From contig NC_045134.1 in assembly GCF_007655135.1 (NCBI RefSeq), forward strand, positions 16,826,568-16,890,567: a DNA stretch of 64,000 nt, in the 5' to 3' direction. The position numbers and the translations under genes were made by a program. The notes beneath the pieces are model-generated. The model searched no databases. It saw only the letters and a list, made by a program, of their open reading frames with translations, and had not been told where the DNA came from. The first letter of the stretch is position 1. Every line of letters starts with the position of its first letter. This DNA comes from Punica granatum (Eukaryota > Streptophyta > Magnoliopsida > Myrtales > Lythraceae). Below are positions 22,801 to 33,963 of the stretch, in pieces.

Positions 22801-25208
22801 GCTCCCAGTGGTCTTTTGATGCGAGGTCGGTGGCATTGGACTCCTAACTGACTGAGGATCATGCCTGCGGTGGTTTCATGAGGATTGGACATGTAGATTT
22901 TTTGGAAATCAAAAACAAAGTCGGGTTAGCTAGCAGAAAACAGAACCAACTGGGCGGAACTGACCCGACTGGGCAGATCGGAAAGAAATGGCTGTCCCGA
23001 AGGCTCCCGGTGGTATTTTGCTGCAAGGTTTGTCGCATTGGACTCCTAACTGACTGAGGATCACGGTGATAGGTGGCTCGTAGCGAGATTCAACCCGAGC
23101 TGACCTGTGCGTCCCTGCAGTGGTTTCATGAGGATTAGACATGTCTATTTTCCTGAAAGATGCAAAGAAAACCGGTAAAAAACTAGAAAAATCTGTGAAG
23201 GGAGAAAGGAGAGAAAAGGCGGTGGTGCACGGTTGAACGGCTCTCGGCACTCGACCACCTTGTCACGAGGAAGAGTGAGGGTTGTGAGGAACCCCTATGA
23301 AGTGATGGCACGACTCGCCATGGTCGTGGGAAGAAATGGCGTGCCAAGGATCCCGAGGTGGCCGTGGAAACCCGTTTCTGCACTGTTTCTACTACCTGCT
23401 GAAACGGTGTGTTGGAGGCTTCAAATGCTAAAACTAGGTTCGGAAATGGATTTAGAAGGTCGAAAACATGTGGGGTACGAAGTTTGGTCAAGGCTCGAGC
23501 AAAGTTGGGGGGCGGGACTCGCCTAGGAACCGGGAAAGTACCTAGAGGCCCGATTCTGAAATGTTCTAGATCTGCATGCTGGGAGCTTCAAATGCTGAAA
23601 CTAACACCGGAAATGGACTCGGGAGGTCGAATACATGTGGGATATGAAGTTTGGTCAAGTTTGGTTCGGGTTGGGTGGCGGTCGCCGGAAAACGGTTGAG
23701 TTTTCCGGCAATTATGCCTTGGTTTCGGGCTGAGGGGAGGCTGGACGAATTGCTGAAATGTGCTGAAGTTGAGAGGGCTTGGAGAGGGTTTCCTAGAGTG
23801 AGAAAGCTAGAGAGATGATGGAAGTTGAGTTGTGATTGAGTCTAATGATCAATGGGAACTTATAGGATGTGATAATGGCTTGATTAAGGGGAAGTTAATT
23901 GCGGTTTTGGGCTTAATGGGGCTGCCGAAATGGCTTAGGGTGGCTGCCGAAATTTCTAATGGGATTAGGGAGGGGGAGATGTCACTTAGAGTGTGGGGGA
24001 AGCAAGGGTAAGAGTGATGGGAGGTGATGGAGAGGTGATAGGAGGTGATAAGTGTGTAAGAGGTGTAAGAAGATTTGAATTTTGTGGTGGGGGGAAGCTT
24101 GAGCCGCCGGTCATGGGAGGGGGAGCCGCGGCTTGGGCCGTCCAATCAGAGCCGAGGGTTGAGCCGTGGCTTGGGGTTGAGCCGCGGCTTGATGGCTTGG
24201 CTTGGCTGAGCTGTGGGTCCCGTTCGGTTGAGAGAAAAGCCGGAAAATGCTTGAGACTTGATTGAGCGTGCGTCCGATCTCCGATGTCCAATTAATTTAT
24301 GGATTTGGAATGCTTGAATGACGAGGATTTGAATGAGCCTAATATCGCCTTGCGTCGTGTGGACGAACGTTCGGGCGACTTGGCGCCTTGAGAGTCGGTT
24401 TTGCCCTGTTTGGACGTTCGGAGTGGAGTTTAGCGCCCCTTGACCCCCGATTGATCTTTGTGCATTCTTGCATTCGTTTTGGCGATCCTTTCGCCCCGTG
24501 GGTGATCGTTGGCTCGTCGTCCTCGGTCGGGGACCGTTGGCCCGAGAAGACCTAGGGACTCTGACCGGGATTTTCTCAGTATGCCCTGAATGCCTTGAGG
24601 TGCTTGGGGATTATTGTGAGGTGCTCAGAGATCGTTGTGGTCTCTGCTTTCCATGGAAATGCCCGAAAGCTCGCCGGGAGGCGTTCGTGACCACTAAAAC
24701 GTACTTCGGGAGACCGAGCCGAGTTCCGGAAGATTGTCTGAAGCTTGTTCCCCGACCCTGGTGGTCCCTGGGTGCCTGTAGGCCCGTTTTGAGGGGCCGT
24801 TTACTTGTCAATGGAGCGAACCCCGGGAGCTCTGTCAGAAAAGGCGTCCGTGGGGGGATCGGGGTGTCCCGGCTTAAGCAGGATGTCTCGGAAGTGCGCC
24901 CGAACGTGTCATTGGTCATTTTGGCACTGAGAGGGATTTTTGGAGCCCCATATTGGGCACCTTTCGGTGCTTCGGTGACTCAGTGATGAATAGTGTCATA
25001 GTGCCAGCTCTGCCGTTTTCGGGGTTCTTTGTCCGTTCGTTCTTCCGATGGCTTTCCTTTGCTTTTCTCAGTGACCCAGCTCTTATCTCATTGTTCATGA
25101 CTCTGTGCCCGCCTATTTGCCTCTGATTGCCGGGTCATGAACAGTAACCCGGGCTTTGATCGGGGATTCTCGTGTGGGAAGCCGGTGGGCCAAAATGGGG
25201 TGCTGACA
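19886..25208 (-). mobile_element. Solo LTR D (B-type, inverted) inside the protease
   Basis: On the minus strand it starts TGTCAGCACCCC (at 25208) and ends GGTGCGCACA (at 19886). At 5,323 bp it is a complete LTR with no primer site, no internal region and no second LTR. A perfect 5-bp target duplication shows it arose by recombination after a normal insertion. The middle (about 22480-23250) is the B-type module, with two to three tandem units of about 200 bp (starting near 22664 and 22862), each with GGTGGTTTC and CCTAACTGACTGAGGATCA. It belongs to the same LTR subfamily as solo LTR B. It carries no convincing gene. Confidence 0.92.
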
Positions 25209-25213
25209 CCTGT
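25209..25213 (+). repeat. Right target-site duplication of solo LTR D
   Basis: CCTGT directly follows TGCTGACA at 25201-25208 and equals 19881-19885. Confidence 0.95.
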
Positions 25214-25892
25214 TGCTCGGGAGGCCCTGGATCCACTCGGCCGGAGCCGTCCCCTCTTCTTTGCACCAAAGGCTGAAATTCATCGTCGAGGAAAAGCTCA
25301 TCACGGTGAAAGGAGATGAGGACTACGCCATCTACAAGGAGACGGCGGTGCCCTACATCAGCGTCGGGGAGGACGAAAACCTCCCGTTCCATTCATTCGA
25401 GACCATCTCCGTCATCCGGGACTACGGAGAGAGTGGACCGTCCCGTGCCGACCGCATGATAGGGAAGGTTCTCCTGCGCAACAACTACATTCCGGGCTCC
25501 GATCTCGGGGCGCGCGGACAAGGGATCAACCGCCCTATTGAAATCGAGGAGTACAAGCACAGGAGAGGTCTCGGCTTTCGCCCCTCCTGTCATGAAATCA
25601 TCGAGGCCCGCAGGGGCAACCACCTTCACCTCCTCGCCGCACACTATGGTAGGCTCAACAGGGGCACTCCAGTCCCCCCGTTATCCCACTTCTTCCCCGG
25701 GCCTTCACACACTATCGGGGGCACCCTTGACGGCCCTTCCTCGGACTCCGACGACACTCCTGCCGCTTCGTCAGCCGTGTACACCGTCACCGAAGAGATT
25801 CCTTCAGGGGTTCACATCCGCTTGGCGCAGGAAAATGAGGAGCTCAACAACTGGACCTCAGTCCCGCGCAACTCGGCTGTGGTTGCCGATGT
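25214..25892 (+). pseudogene. protease C-part and linker of element A
   Basis: Resumes the gag-protease frame after solo LTR D. LGRPWIHSAGAVPSSLHQ is the conserved retropepsin flap-to-C-terminus segment of Tat elements. The rest is a linker rich in Pro, Ser and acidic residues, ending ELNNWTSVPRNSAVVADV. The frame closes at TAA 25894-25896, two bases into a GTAAGG donor-like site. Splicing from 25893 to 26304 would join GAT GT to G CTC CAC in frame and fuse the protease to the reverse transcriptase, as in Ogre elements. The segment 25213-25892 itself holds no stop. Confidence 0.85.
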
Positions 25893-26243
25893 GTAAGGCT
25901 TATCTACGTATAAGATGTGCCCCGCGTGTTGGCATAGCCATGCTCCACACGACGGGAGAGGGGTTTCTATTATGGCTTCGTGTCCACGTTATCAATGAAA
26001 TCTCTCACGCATTTTTTGAATTCCCATGTGCTTCATCTCCTGAGCTCAACAACTGGACCTCAGTCCCGCGCTACTCGGCTGTGGTTGCCGATGTGTAAGG
26101 CTTATCTACGTATAAGATGTGCCCCGCGTGTCGGCATAGCCATGCGCCACACGACGGGAGAGGGGTTTCTATTATGGCTTCGTGTCCACGTTATCAATGA
26201 AATCTTTCACGCATTTTTTGAATTCCCATGTGCTTCATCTCCT
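25840..26243 (+). repeat. 202-bp tandem duplication across the splice donor
   Basis: Units 25840-26041 and 26042-26243 are nearly identical. They start GAGCTCAACAACTGGACC and end CTTCATCTCC. Each contains the last codons of the upstream exon and the donor GTAAGG. Only the second unit runs on into the pyrimidine-rich tract TTTTCCTATTCTCTATTTCG. Confidence 0.95.
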
Positions 26244-26304
26244 TTTCCTATTCTCTATTTCGCAGCACTATAAAATTTCTAAGACGATTCTCTCGAATTT
26301 CCAG
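25893..26304 (+). other. Candidate intron between protease and reverse transcriptase
   Basis: Donor GTAAGG at 25893 and acceptor TTTCCAG ending at 26304. Joining gives a split Val codon (GT/G) and keeps the frame from protease into reverse transcriptase (VADV-LHSNPNL). Without the 202-bp duplication the intron would be 210 bp. A duplicate donor lies at 26095, but using it would leave the TAA at 25894-25896 in the message. Another possible acceptor is TTTCGCAG at about 26267-26274, also in frame. Introns at this point are known in Ogre elements. Splicing here is inferred. Confidence 0.7.
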
Positions 26305-27481
26305 GCTCCACTCGAATCCAAATCTTCGACACTTGGATTCGAACCTATCCCAAGAGCACCTCGGTGAGCCCCAACCCGTATACTTTGGGGAAGGGTTTCC
26401 CGAGGACAGTCAAGTGCCCGAGATAGAAGAGAGTTTGCGTCGCCTCGAGGACCATCAAATCACCTTGGTCGAGCCAACAGAGGAGATCAACGTGGGCACT
26501 GAAGAAGAGCCCCGCACCTTGAAGATCGGGACAGCCCTCAACCCTACACAGCGAACCCGGATGATCGACTTCTTAAGGGAGTATCAAGAGGTCTTCGCCT
26601 GGTCATACGCTGACATGCCCAGCTTAGACCCCTCAATAGTCGAGCACTTCCTTCCACTCGACACTGAGAAATTCCCGCCCAAGCGCCAACAGTTACGACG
26701 ACAGCGAGCTAGTCTTCTCATCCGCATCAAGGAAGAAGTCGTCAAGCAGATCAACGCGAGATTCCTCGAAGTCTGCAATTATTCCGAGTGGGTGGCGAAC
26801 ATTGTGCCCGTGGAAAAGAAGGATGGAAGGGTCCGAGTCTGCTTCGACTACCGAGACCTCAACAAAGCTAGCCCTAAGGATAATTTCCCCTTGCCACACA
26901 TCGACGTCCTGGTCGATAATACGGCACGCCACGCTCAGTTCTCTTTCATGGACGGCTTCTCCGGATACAATCAAATCCGGGTGGCCGAAAAGGACAAACT
27001 CAAGACGACGTTCTCCACGATGTGGGGAACCTTTTGCTACCGCGTTATGCCTTTCGGCCTCAAGAACACAGGGGCAACTTATCAGAGGGCTATGGTCACA
27101 CTATTCCACGACATGATGCACAAAGAAGTCGAGGTATATATCGATGACATGATCGCCAAGTCCAAAGAGGGAGAAGACCAACTTGTCAACCTGAAGCGCC
27201 TTTTCGATCGCTTGAGAGAATATAAGCTCCGGCTCAATCCGGCGAAATGCACATTTGGTGCCCGATCGGGAAAGCTGCTAGGGTTCGTGGTCAGTGAGCG
27301 CAGCATCGAAGTGGATCCGGACAAGGTCAAGGCAATCAAAGAGCTTCCCCCGCCATCAATGGTTCGGGAGGTACGCGGCTTCTTGGGACGGCTGAATTAC
27401 ATTGCGCGTTTCATTGCAAACTTGATGGATAAGTGTCAACCGCCCTTTCGCCTACTCCGCAAGAATGCAGCGATGGAGTAG
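26305..27481 (+). pseudogene. pol of element A: reverse transcriptase
   Basis: Ty3/Gypsy reverse transcriptase, which copies the element RNA into DNA. Conserved parts in order are LPLDTEKFPPKRQQLRR, VPVEKKDGRVRVCFDYRDLN, FPLPHIDVLVDN, FSFMDGFSGYNQI, MPFGLKNTGATYQRAM, the catalytic YIDDM box (27137-27151), LNPAKCTFG and the thumb/connection LPPPSMVREVRGFLG. All catalytic motifs are intact. The frame is closed by TAG at 27479-27481, where the family has Trp (TGG). Downstream RNase H stays in the same frame. A start codon is not needed if the intron is spliced. Confidence 0.92.
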
Positions 27482-28501
27482 GACCACGAGTGTCAGAAGG
27501 CCTTCGACACTATCAAGGCCTACCTAATTCAGCCACCGATATTGGTACCACCTGCACCGAATCGGCCCCTCATTCTATACCTCACGGTACGTCGGCAATC
27601 CTTAGGGTGCATGCTAAGATAAGAAGACGAGTCGACGCGCTCGGAAAGGGCGATATACTACTTGAGCAAGAAGTTCACCGAAGGGGAGTCCAATTATCCG
27701 GAAATCGAGAAGATGTGTTGCGCGTTGGTATGGGTCATGCAAAGACTCCGACAGTACACGCTCTATCACACAATCCGCTTGCTGTCAAAAGCAGACCCCC
27801 TGCGGTATTTACTCGATAGCCCCTCCTCCGTGAGGAATATCGCAAAATGGCGCTGCCAGCTGACGGAATACGACATAGAATACGTGCCCCGCACATCTAT
27901 CAAGGGGCAGGCAATTGCCGACCACCTAGCAGAATTCCCGATAGACGACGACACGCCGATTAACACGGACTTCCCGGACGAAGGGATCCTCCAAATAGAT
28001 GAAGCGAAGGAGGAGCCAACATGGAAGATGTACTTCGACGGGGCTGTCAATTCCGTGGGATCAGGAGTTAGGGCAGTTTTGATATCCCCGGACGGGCGCC
28101 ATTACCCGGTCGCTACGAAAGTGGATTTCTCCTGTACCAATAACGTGGCCGAGTACGAGGCATGCATCCTCGGTTTGCAAGCGGCGATCGATTTCAAGGT
28201 GAAGGAGTTAGAAGTATTCGGTGACTCCATGCTCACAATCTTCCAAACGCTGGGGCAATGGAAGACGAAAAACGCGAAGTTAGTCCCGTACCATGAGTAC
28301 CTTGAGGAATTGGCGAAGAACTTTGAGAAGATCTCATTCACCTACACTCCACGCGCGAAGAATCAGTTCGCGGACGCACTCGCAACACTCTCATCTATGG
28401 CGAGTATCTCAGAGGGGAACATCATCGAACCTCTCGAAATCGAAGTGGCCAAAGGCCCAGCCCACTGCAACGCAATTGAAGCGTCCGAAGCGAAGCCGTG
28501 A
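27482..28501 (+). pseudogene. pol of element A: RNase H and second (archaeal-type) RNase H
   Basis: Same frame as the reverse transcriptase. The first RNase H (about 27490-27930) is the Gypsy-type domain with YYLSKKFTEGESNYPEIEK and KWRCQLTEYDIEY. It is broken by TAA at 27620-27622, where CAA is expected. The second (about 28018-28400) has the four acidic positions of an active RNase H: FDGAVN, NNVAEYEACILGLQAA, VFGDSMLTI and NQFADALATL. Two RNase H domains in this order are the known mark of the Tat lineage. The frame closes at TGA 28499-28501 (expected Trp) and continues open after it. Confidence 0.88.
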
Positions 28502-29746
28502 TACGAAGACATCAGGAACTTCTTGCAAACGGGCCAACATCCCCCATTCGCCGATCGCCGCGATCGAAAGACGCTCAAACGCCTCGCGATGCACTACTTT
28601 CTGAGTGGTGAGATACTATACCACCGCTCCTTTGATTCCACGCTCCTCCGGTGCATCGACGAACACGAATTGTGACGTCTTATGGAAGAAGTGCATGGAG
28701 GAAATTGTGGACCTCATATGAATGGCCTCATGCTCGCCAAAAAGATTATGCGCTTAGGCTATTATTGGTCCACCATGGAGACTGATTGTGTAAAGCATGT
28801 TAGGCATTGCCACCGATGCCGAGTTTACGCAGATCAGATTAAGGCACCGCCCAACGAGCTACGCCCTATGACAGCCCCGTGGCCTTTCTCAATGTGGGAG
28901 GTGGACGTGATTGGCCCGATCAATCCCAAAGCGTCTAACGAACACATGTTCATCCTGGTGGCGATCGACTACTTCACCAAGTGGATCGAGGCTATCACTC
29001 TCGCGTCGGTCACCGCAAAAGCCGTGGCCCGTTTTCTCAGACGCGACGTCATCGCCCGATACGGGGTCCCCGCGACGATTATCACGGACAACGCCAAGAA
29101 CTTGAATAACAAGGTTATCGACGAGGTCTGTGCACAATTCAAAATTCGACACCGCAACTCCACCCCATATCGTCCCCAAATGAACGGTGCAGTGGAGGCG
29201 GCAAATAAGAACATCAAGAAGATCATCGAAAAAATGACGGTGAACTACAAGGATTGGCACGAGATGCTCCCCTTTGCACTTTTGGCGTGCCGAACATCCA
29301 TACGGACTTCAACCGGGGCAACCCCGTATTCCTTGGTCTACGGCATGGAGGCAGTCCTCCCAATCGAAGTGGAGATCCCTTCCATGAGGATCCTAGCCGA
29401 GGCCGAACTCGCAGAAGTAGAGTGGGCGAAACAGCGATACGAACAGCTAAACCTCATTGACGAGAAAAGGCTGAAGGCACTATGTCACGGACAGTGCTAC
29501 CAACAAAGGATGGCTCGAGCATTCAACACCAAGGTCCGTCACCGAGAGTTCAATCCCGGTGACCTTGTCTTGAGAAAGGTCTTACATGTCGCACCAGATT
29601 CTCGAGGGAAGTTCTCGTACAAATACGACGGTCCCTTCGTCGTCAAAGAGACCTTCTCCGGGGGAGCAGTCATTTTGAGCGATATGGACGGCACCGAAAA
29701 TGCACTTCCCGTCAACGCTGACGCCATCAAGAAGTATTATCCGTGA
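28502..29746 (+). pseudogene. pol of element A: integrase
   Basis: Integrase inserts the DNA copy into the genome. The frame continues from RNase H with one more TGA at 28673-28675; from 28682 it is open to 29746. Visible parts are the HHCC zinc module (HGGNCGPH...HVRHCHRCRVY), the catalytic core with D in VDVIGPI, D in ITDNAKNLNN and E in GAVEAANKN, and a C-terminal domain ending VNADAIKKYYP. DDE spacing and zinc ligands look intact. No chromodomain is seen, as usual in Tat. The ORF then ends at a normal stop before the 3' untranslated region. Confidence 0.9.
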
Positions 29747-30777
29747 CGACTCGTGTTTGCTTTTCTTCCGTCGAGCCTCGCACCCATTCCATTGTAAGGC
29801 ATTTCCGTTCACATGCACGAGTGCCAATTCCCGCCATTTGTCCAATGCGAAACCTTCTTGAGAGAAAAAAAATAAATCTCCCGCTAGGTCGAAAACCTCC
29901 TCAAGGCGGCCTAGGCAAAAGCTAGGGAATGAGCGGCACAAGTTAAAATCCCACAAAGGGGAGTCATGGCAAAAGGAGAGCACAAGTCAATCCCTCGCTA
30001 GACTGAAAACCCGCAAACGGCGGTCTAGGCAAAAGTTAGAGGAACCGAGAGGTGCGATTGGACCCAAACATGGGTGGTCGTAGCAAAAGGTGAGCATTCA
30101 TGTGAGAAAAATCAAATAAAATACCCCACTAGGTTATCACGCATCTCGCGGCCTAGGCAAAAGTTAGGGGACAACGTCGGCTCGACCACAAAAGAAAGGC
30201 AACACCTCTCCGTGAAGCTACACCGAGTAGTGGTTCGGCATTCTCCGACGCGAGCAAACTCTCTTCGACTCTCCAGACTCGAGACTCGCCCCGGAATGGG
30301 GTCGAATCGACGTATTGGAGGATCCCATGAGATCCCTCCCTTTACCTTTATGCACGTAATTCCACGGGTTACCCGTCTCAGAAAAGCCATTCTCCGATAA
30401 GGACACGGCCGCCTTCCAAATGGCCACCGATATCATGTCCCCAACACATCTTTACATAGATTCCTTTCACGCATCGTAGTCTCAACGATTTTGCGCGGTT
30501 GACATCCTTTGTAGGCTTTTCTTTTCTACATGCAGGCGTGATCGAGAACCCCAACGGACGCTCCTCACCGACGGATTCATGTCTGCCTCACGCGGCAGGT
30601 CGTGCTTTCGAGGCACCGGAAGTCGTTGAGGGATGCACCACACCGTCCAAACCGACGGTGTTCAAAGGAGGAAAAACAATAGAAGGTCATCATCAGCCAC
30701 CATGCATAAGGTGGTCCAGACCAAATGCCAAACAAACCACGTCGCCGGACACCTTACGCGATCCCCGAGCAAGTGTC
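29747..30777 (+). repeat. 3' untranslated region of element A with degenerate ~120-bp repeats
   Basis: Three units share CTAGG..GAAAACC..GGCGGCCTAGGCAAAAG-type words at about 29880-29925, 29996-30043 and 30125-30170, roughly 117-130 bp apart. The rest (30180-30777) has no gene I recognise. Long repetitive 3' regions are typical for Tat/Ogre elements. Confidence 0.75.
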
Positions 30778-30887
30778 TCGGGTCCATCCCGACCTTAAAT
30801 TCCCGTTTCGGGTCCATCCCGGTTTTAAATTCCTGTTCGGGTCCATCCCGGTTTTAAATTCCTGTTCGGGTCCACCCCGGTTTCACA
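30778..30887 (+). repeat. 29-bp tandem array, left part
   Basis: About four units of CGGGTCCATCCCGGTTTTAA plus ATTCCTGTT. The array is cut by element E and resumes at 35401 with the same unit. It is part of the 3' region of element A. Confidence 0.9.
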
Positions 30888-30891
30888 CCCC

Positions 30892-32735
30892 CTTTTCAAA
30901 AGTTTCGTCGCCTCGAGAAATGATATAACATTGAATGGAGTACCCAACTGATCTCCATGAAGCTTAAATTCAGGCTCATTTGGTATTCTAAAGATAACCT
31001 CCTTCTTGTAACACTCCACCGAAGCATGATGAGAAGCAAGCCAATCCATCCCGAGGATAACATCAAAATCCCAAATGTTTAAGGGTATTAAATCTACTAG
31101 CATCTCCTTATCCCCTAAGTGTAGCCTACAACTGCGATACACCTCCCCAACTACCACACTTTCCCCGGTCGGTGTAGCTATGGACATACGACTATCTAAT
31201 AACTCTCGTGGTCTATTAGAATGCATGGCATATGACAATGAGATATATGAATGAGTGGACCCTGGGTCTATAAGTACATGAGCAGGTTTATTAAAGAGAT
31301 TTAACGTACCCATCACTACAGTCGGAGTGGCATCAGCATCCCGCTTCGTTAAGGTGAATACTCTACCCTGCGTCATTGGTCTATTGGCCTGGCCTGCTGA
31401 GCTCACCATCGATCCACCCCCTCGGCCTTGAATACTCTTATTGCTACTCATCTGCCCACGGCCTCTTATCGCCGTTGGCGTATTGCCCACACTAGCACTA
31501 CTTGACGCTGCTACTATAGGCTGCCTACAATTCCTCTGTACATGTCCCTTCATGCCACATCTAAAACATGTAACCCCCTCACTCCTTAATTGTGGGCAAT
31601 TGTTTCTTAAGTGATCACGACGTCCACAATGAAAGCAACTCTCGGACTGCACTTGACAAACTCCAGAATGAAATCGACCATAATTCTGACAATTTTGATG
31701 CCTCGGGAGATTAGTTCCACCATAACTTCCACCACTCTGACTCCTCATGCCCTTACCTTCATGAGACCATTGCGGAAGCTGCTGATAAGTTGATTTCCCT
31801 CTATTGAAGCCTTGAATGAACCCGCCTCTTTTTGGGGGTCGGAAGGAACCCTCTACAAGTGAGCTACTAGGCCGAGTTCTACTTTGCTCCCTCTGATGAA
31901 ATTCCTCTCGTAAGTCCTCCTCAGAGATAATGGCTTTATTATACAGGTCTGCAAATAATGGGATCTCCAGAACGGAAACGCGCGACCTAATATTGAGGTT
32001 CAATCCATCCAAGAACCGACTGCATTTGGAAGCTTCATCACTTACCAATGTCGGGGCAAAACGTGACAACTTGGTGAATTTTACTTCATATTCAGCTACG
32101 CTGAGGTCCCCTTGCTTCAAATTCAAAAATTCCCGCTCCTTGGCGCGCCGAAACGAGGCTGGAAAGTACTTGTTATAAAATGCTTGCGTAAACTCAGCCC
32201 AAGTGATAACGTGCGAGGAGTTCGGGTCCAGTCGTCTTTGAGTAGCCTCCCACCAGTACTGAGCATCCCCTTCTAGCATAAATGTTGCAAGTGTCACACG
32301 TTGGTTGTCTGAAACCTCCATGATTGCAAAAATTCTTTCCATTCCAGCTATCCAATTCTCCGCTTCTATAGGATCAGCACTTCCCGAAAAACTAGATGGA
32401 CCATATTTCCTAAACCTTTCATACGGCGTCAATTGTTGCTCCATGTGAGATGTAGATGCACTCGGCTGTGCTGCTTGCCTCTGGAAGAAGGCCGTTTGTT
32501 GCTCAATTAGCTGCGCTTGCTGCTCAACTAAACGAGTCATGGCTGCTAATGTCTGGTGGATTGGTGGATCTTGATCCCTAGGAGCTGCAGCAGCTTCTTG
32601 AGGAGCTTGAGACACTTGCTCCTCTGTCATTGGCTCAGGTGTACTCAGATTAGCTAAATTCTCAGCTGTACGGTATCTACGTCGACCCCGCCTTGCACGT
32701 TTGGGTCCCATTGCAAATTTTCCTAAACAGAACAC
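30892..32735 (-). pseudogene. gag-protease fragment of element E
   Basis: An open frame of 636 codons in all (32735 down to 30825). In order: a basic N-terminus (MGPKRARRGRRRYR), a Gln-rich helix around residues 60-100, Retrotrans_gag at about 130-240 (YWWEATQRRLDPNSS, FYNKYFPASFRRAKEREF), two CCHC zinc knuckles near residues 365 and 387 (CFHCGRRDHLRNNC, CFRCGMKGHVQRNC), and a retropepsin with active site LIDPGSTHSYIS near residue 485 and ILGMDWLASHHASVEC. After LLKRGC the element ends. The last 20 residues (DPNRNLKPGWTRTGI) are translated 29-bp array sequence. The frame is intact up to the truncation. Confidence 0.88.
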
Positions 32736-32848
32736 AAGTTAACCAAGCATTTAACAACACAATGATAAGGTATATCCCGTCTTGGGGCCGCAACTAATCA
32801 AAAAGAACGGGGATCAGGCGCACTACGTCTACAGAATCCTATAACCTA

Positions 32849-32861
32849 GGCTCTGATACCA
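32849..32861 (-). promoter_or_regulatory. Primer binding site of element E
   Basis: On the minus strand TGGTATCAGAGCC, the classic plant site complementary to the 3' end of initiator-methionine tRNA. It lies four bases after the LTR end TGACA. Confidence 0.93.
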
Positions 32862-33742
32862 AAAATGTCACGACCCGAAACTTATAGCAGAGTTTCCCCT
32901 CTATTCCTTAGTATCCATTGTCATATGCGCAACTCATATGTGTATAATCTGTTTTCCTAACTCCCAACACATTGAACCAACCCAGTACGCTCTATATAAA
33001 CGTATAACCACCTAACTAATTCAGATATATGCATAAAACTCTCAAAGATTACTCAGTTGCAACCATCTTGTAACACAGACTGAACGAAAAGCTTTCATAT
33101 ATATATATATATATATCATACTTCTACAACACATCCAACCTTTAAACTAACTCGGCATGCTCTACATGAATATATAATGAGTCTAACGGATTCTAATGTA
33201 CATGTATGCTCTTCATAGTGTGTTCAGCTACAACCATACCGCTAAACCAACTAACAAAAGTTTCAGGTCGTAACAGGATTGTAACATTTACGAACACTTA
33301 CTACCTATACTATGGGTGGGCCTACTTGCCAAAATCCTTTGCGCTGATCCCCGTTATCCAAAGTCCTCCTGTGCGGCTAGTCTAGCTCCTACCTCATCTG
33401 GAAAAATGTATGCAGGGGGTGAGCTGCAACTCAGTGAGTACTATATTCCAAGGTAAAATGAGCTAATATGTTACATCACAATTCACGACAATCAATCATA
33501 CATATATATATACATATTTCACCGTGATATAGCATCCAATACCAAGATCATCCTTTCACACAACTCATAGGGCAACCAAATCCAAGCAACAGTAATATAG
33601 CCATAGGGTTGCATTTCCTCGCAACAGAGTTATGACGGTACCGTGACCCCGCACATCTCACTCATACCATTCTCAACTTCCAACACCCACTTCTCATCAG
33701 CGGGGGCCGCCCATTAACCTCTGGCGGTAAGAGTTGACCTTC

Positions 33743-33963
33743 ATTTATATTCCGCCGGTCCAGCGGCCGATCAGGCCCTTGTTTATATTCCGCGGAGTCC
33801 AGCGGCCGATCAGGCCCTTGTTTATATTCCGCCGGGTCCAGCGGCCGATCATGTCCCTATTTGTATTCCGCCGGGTCCAGCGGCCGATCAAGTCCCTATT
33901 TATATTCCACCGGGTTTGGCGGCCGATCAGGCCCCTTTTATAATCTGCCGGGTCCAGCGATCC
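33743..33963 (+). repeat. 39-bp tandem repeat in the LTR of element E
   Basis: About five and a half units of TATATTCCGCCGGGTCCAGC followed by GGCCGATCAGGCCCTTGTT, with a few substitutions. Both strands are open because 39 is a multiple of three, so repeat-coded peptides here are artefacts. Confidence 0.92.

Noticed and set aside
19886..25208. A separate autonomous or protein-coding element on the minus strand
   Set aside because: It has a complete LTR start and end, perfect target duplication, no primer site and no coding domains, so solo LTR is the simplest reading.
26042..26094. Second copy of the exon end as a cassette exon
   Set aside because: It has no acceptor directly before it and its inclusion breaks the frame by one base (202 bp is not a multiple of three).
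30778..30887. Short direct repeats resembling a CRISPR array
   Set aside because: Units are contiguous without unique spacers, and the context is a plant retrotransposon 3' region.
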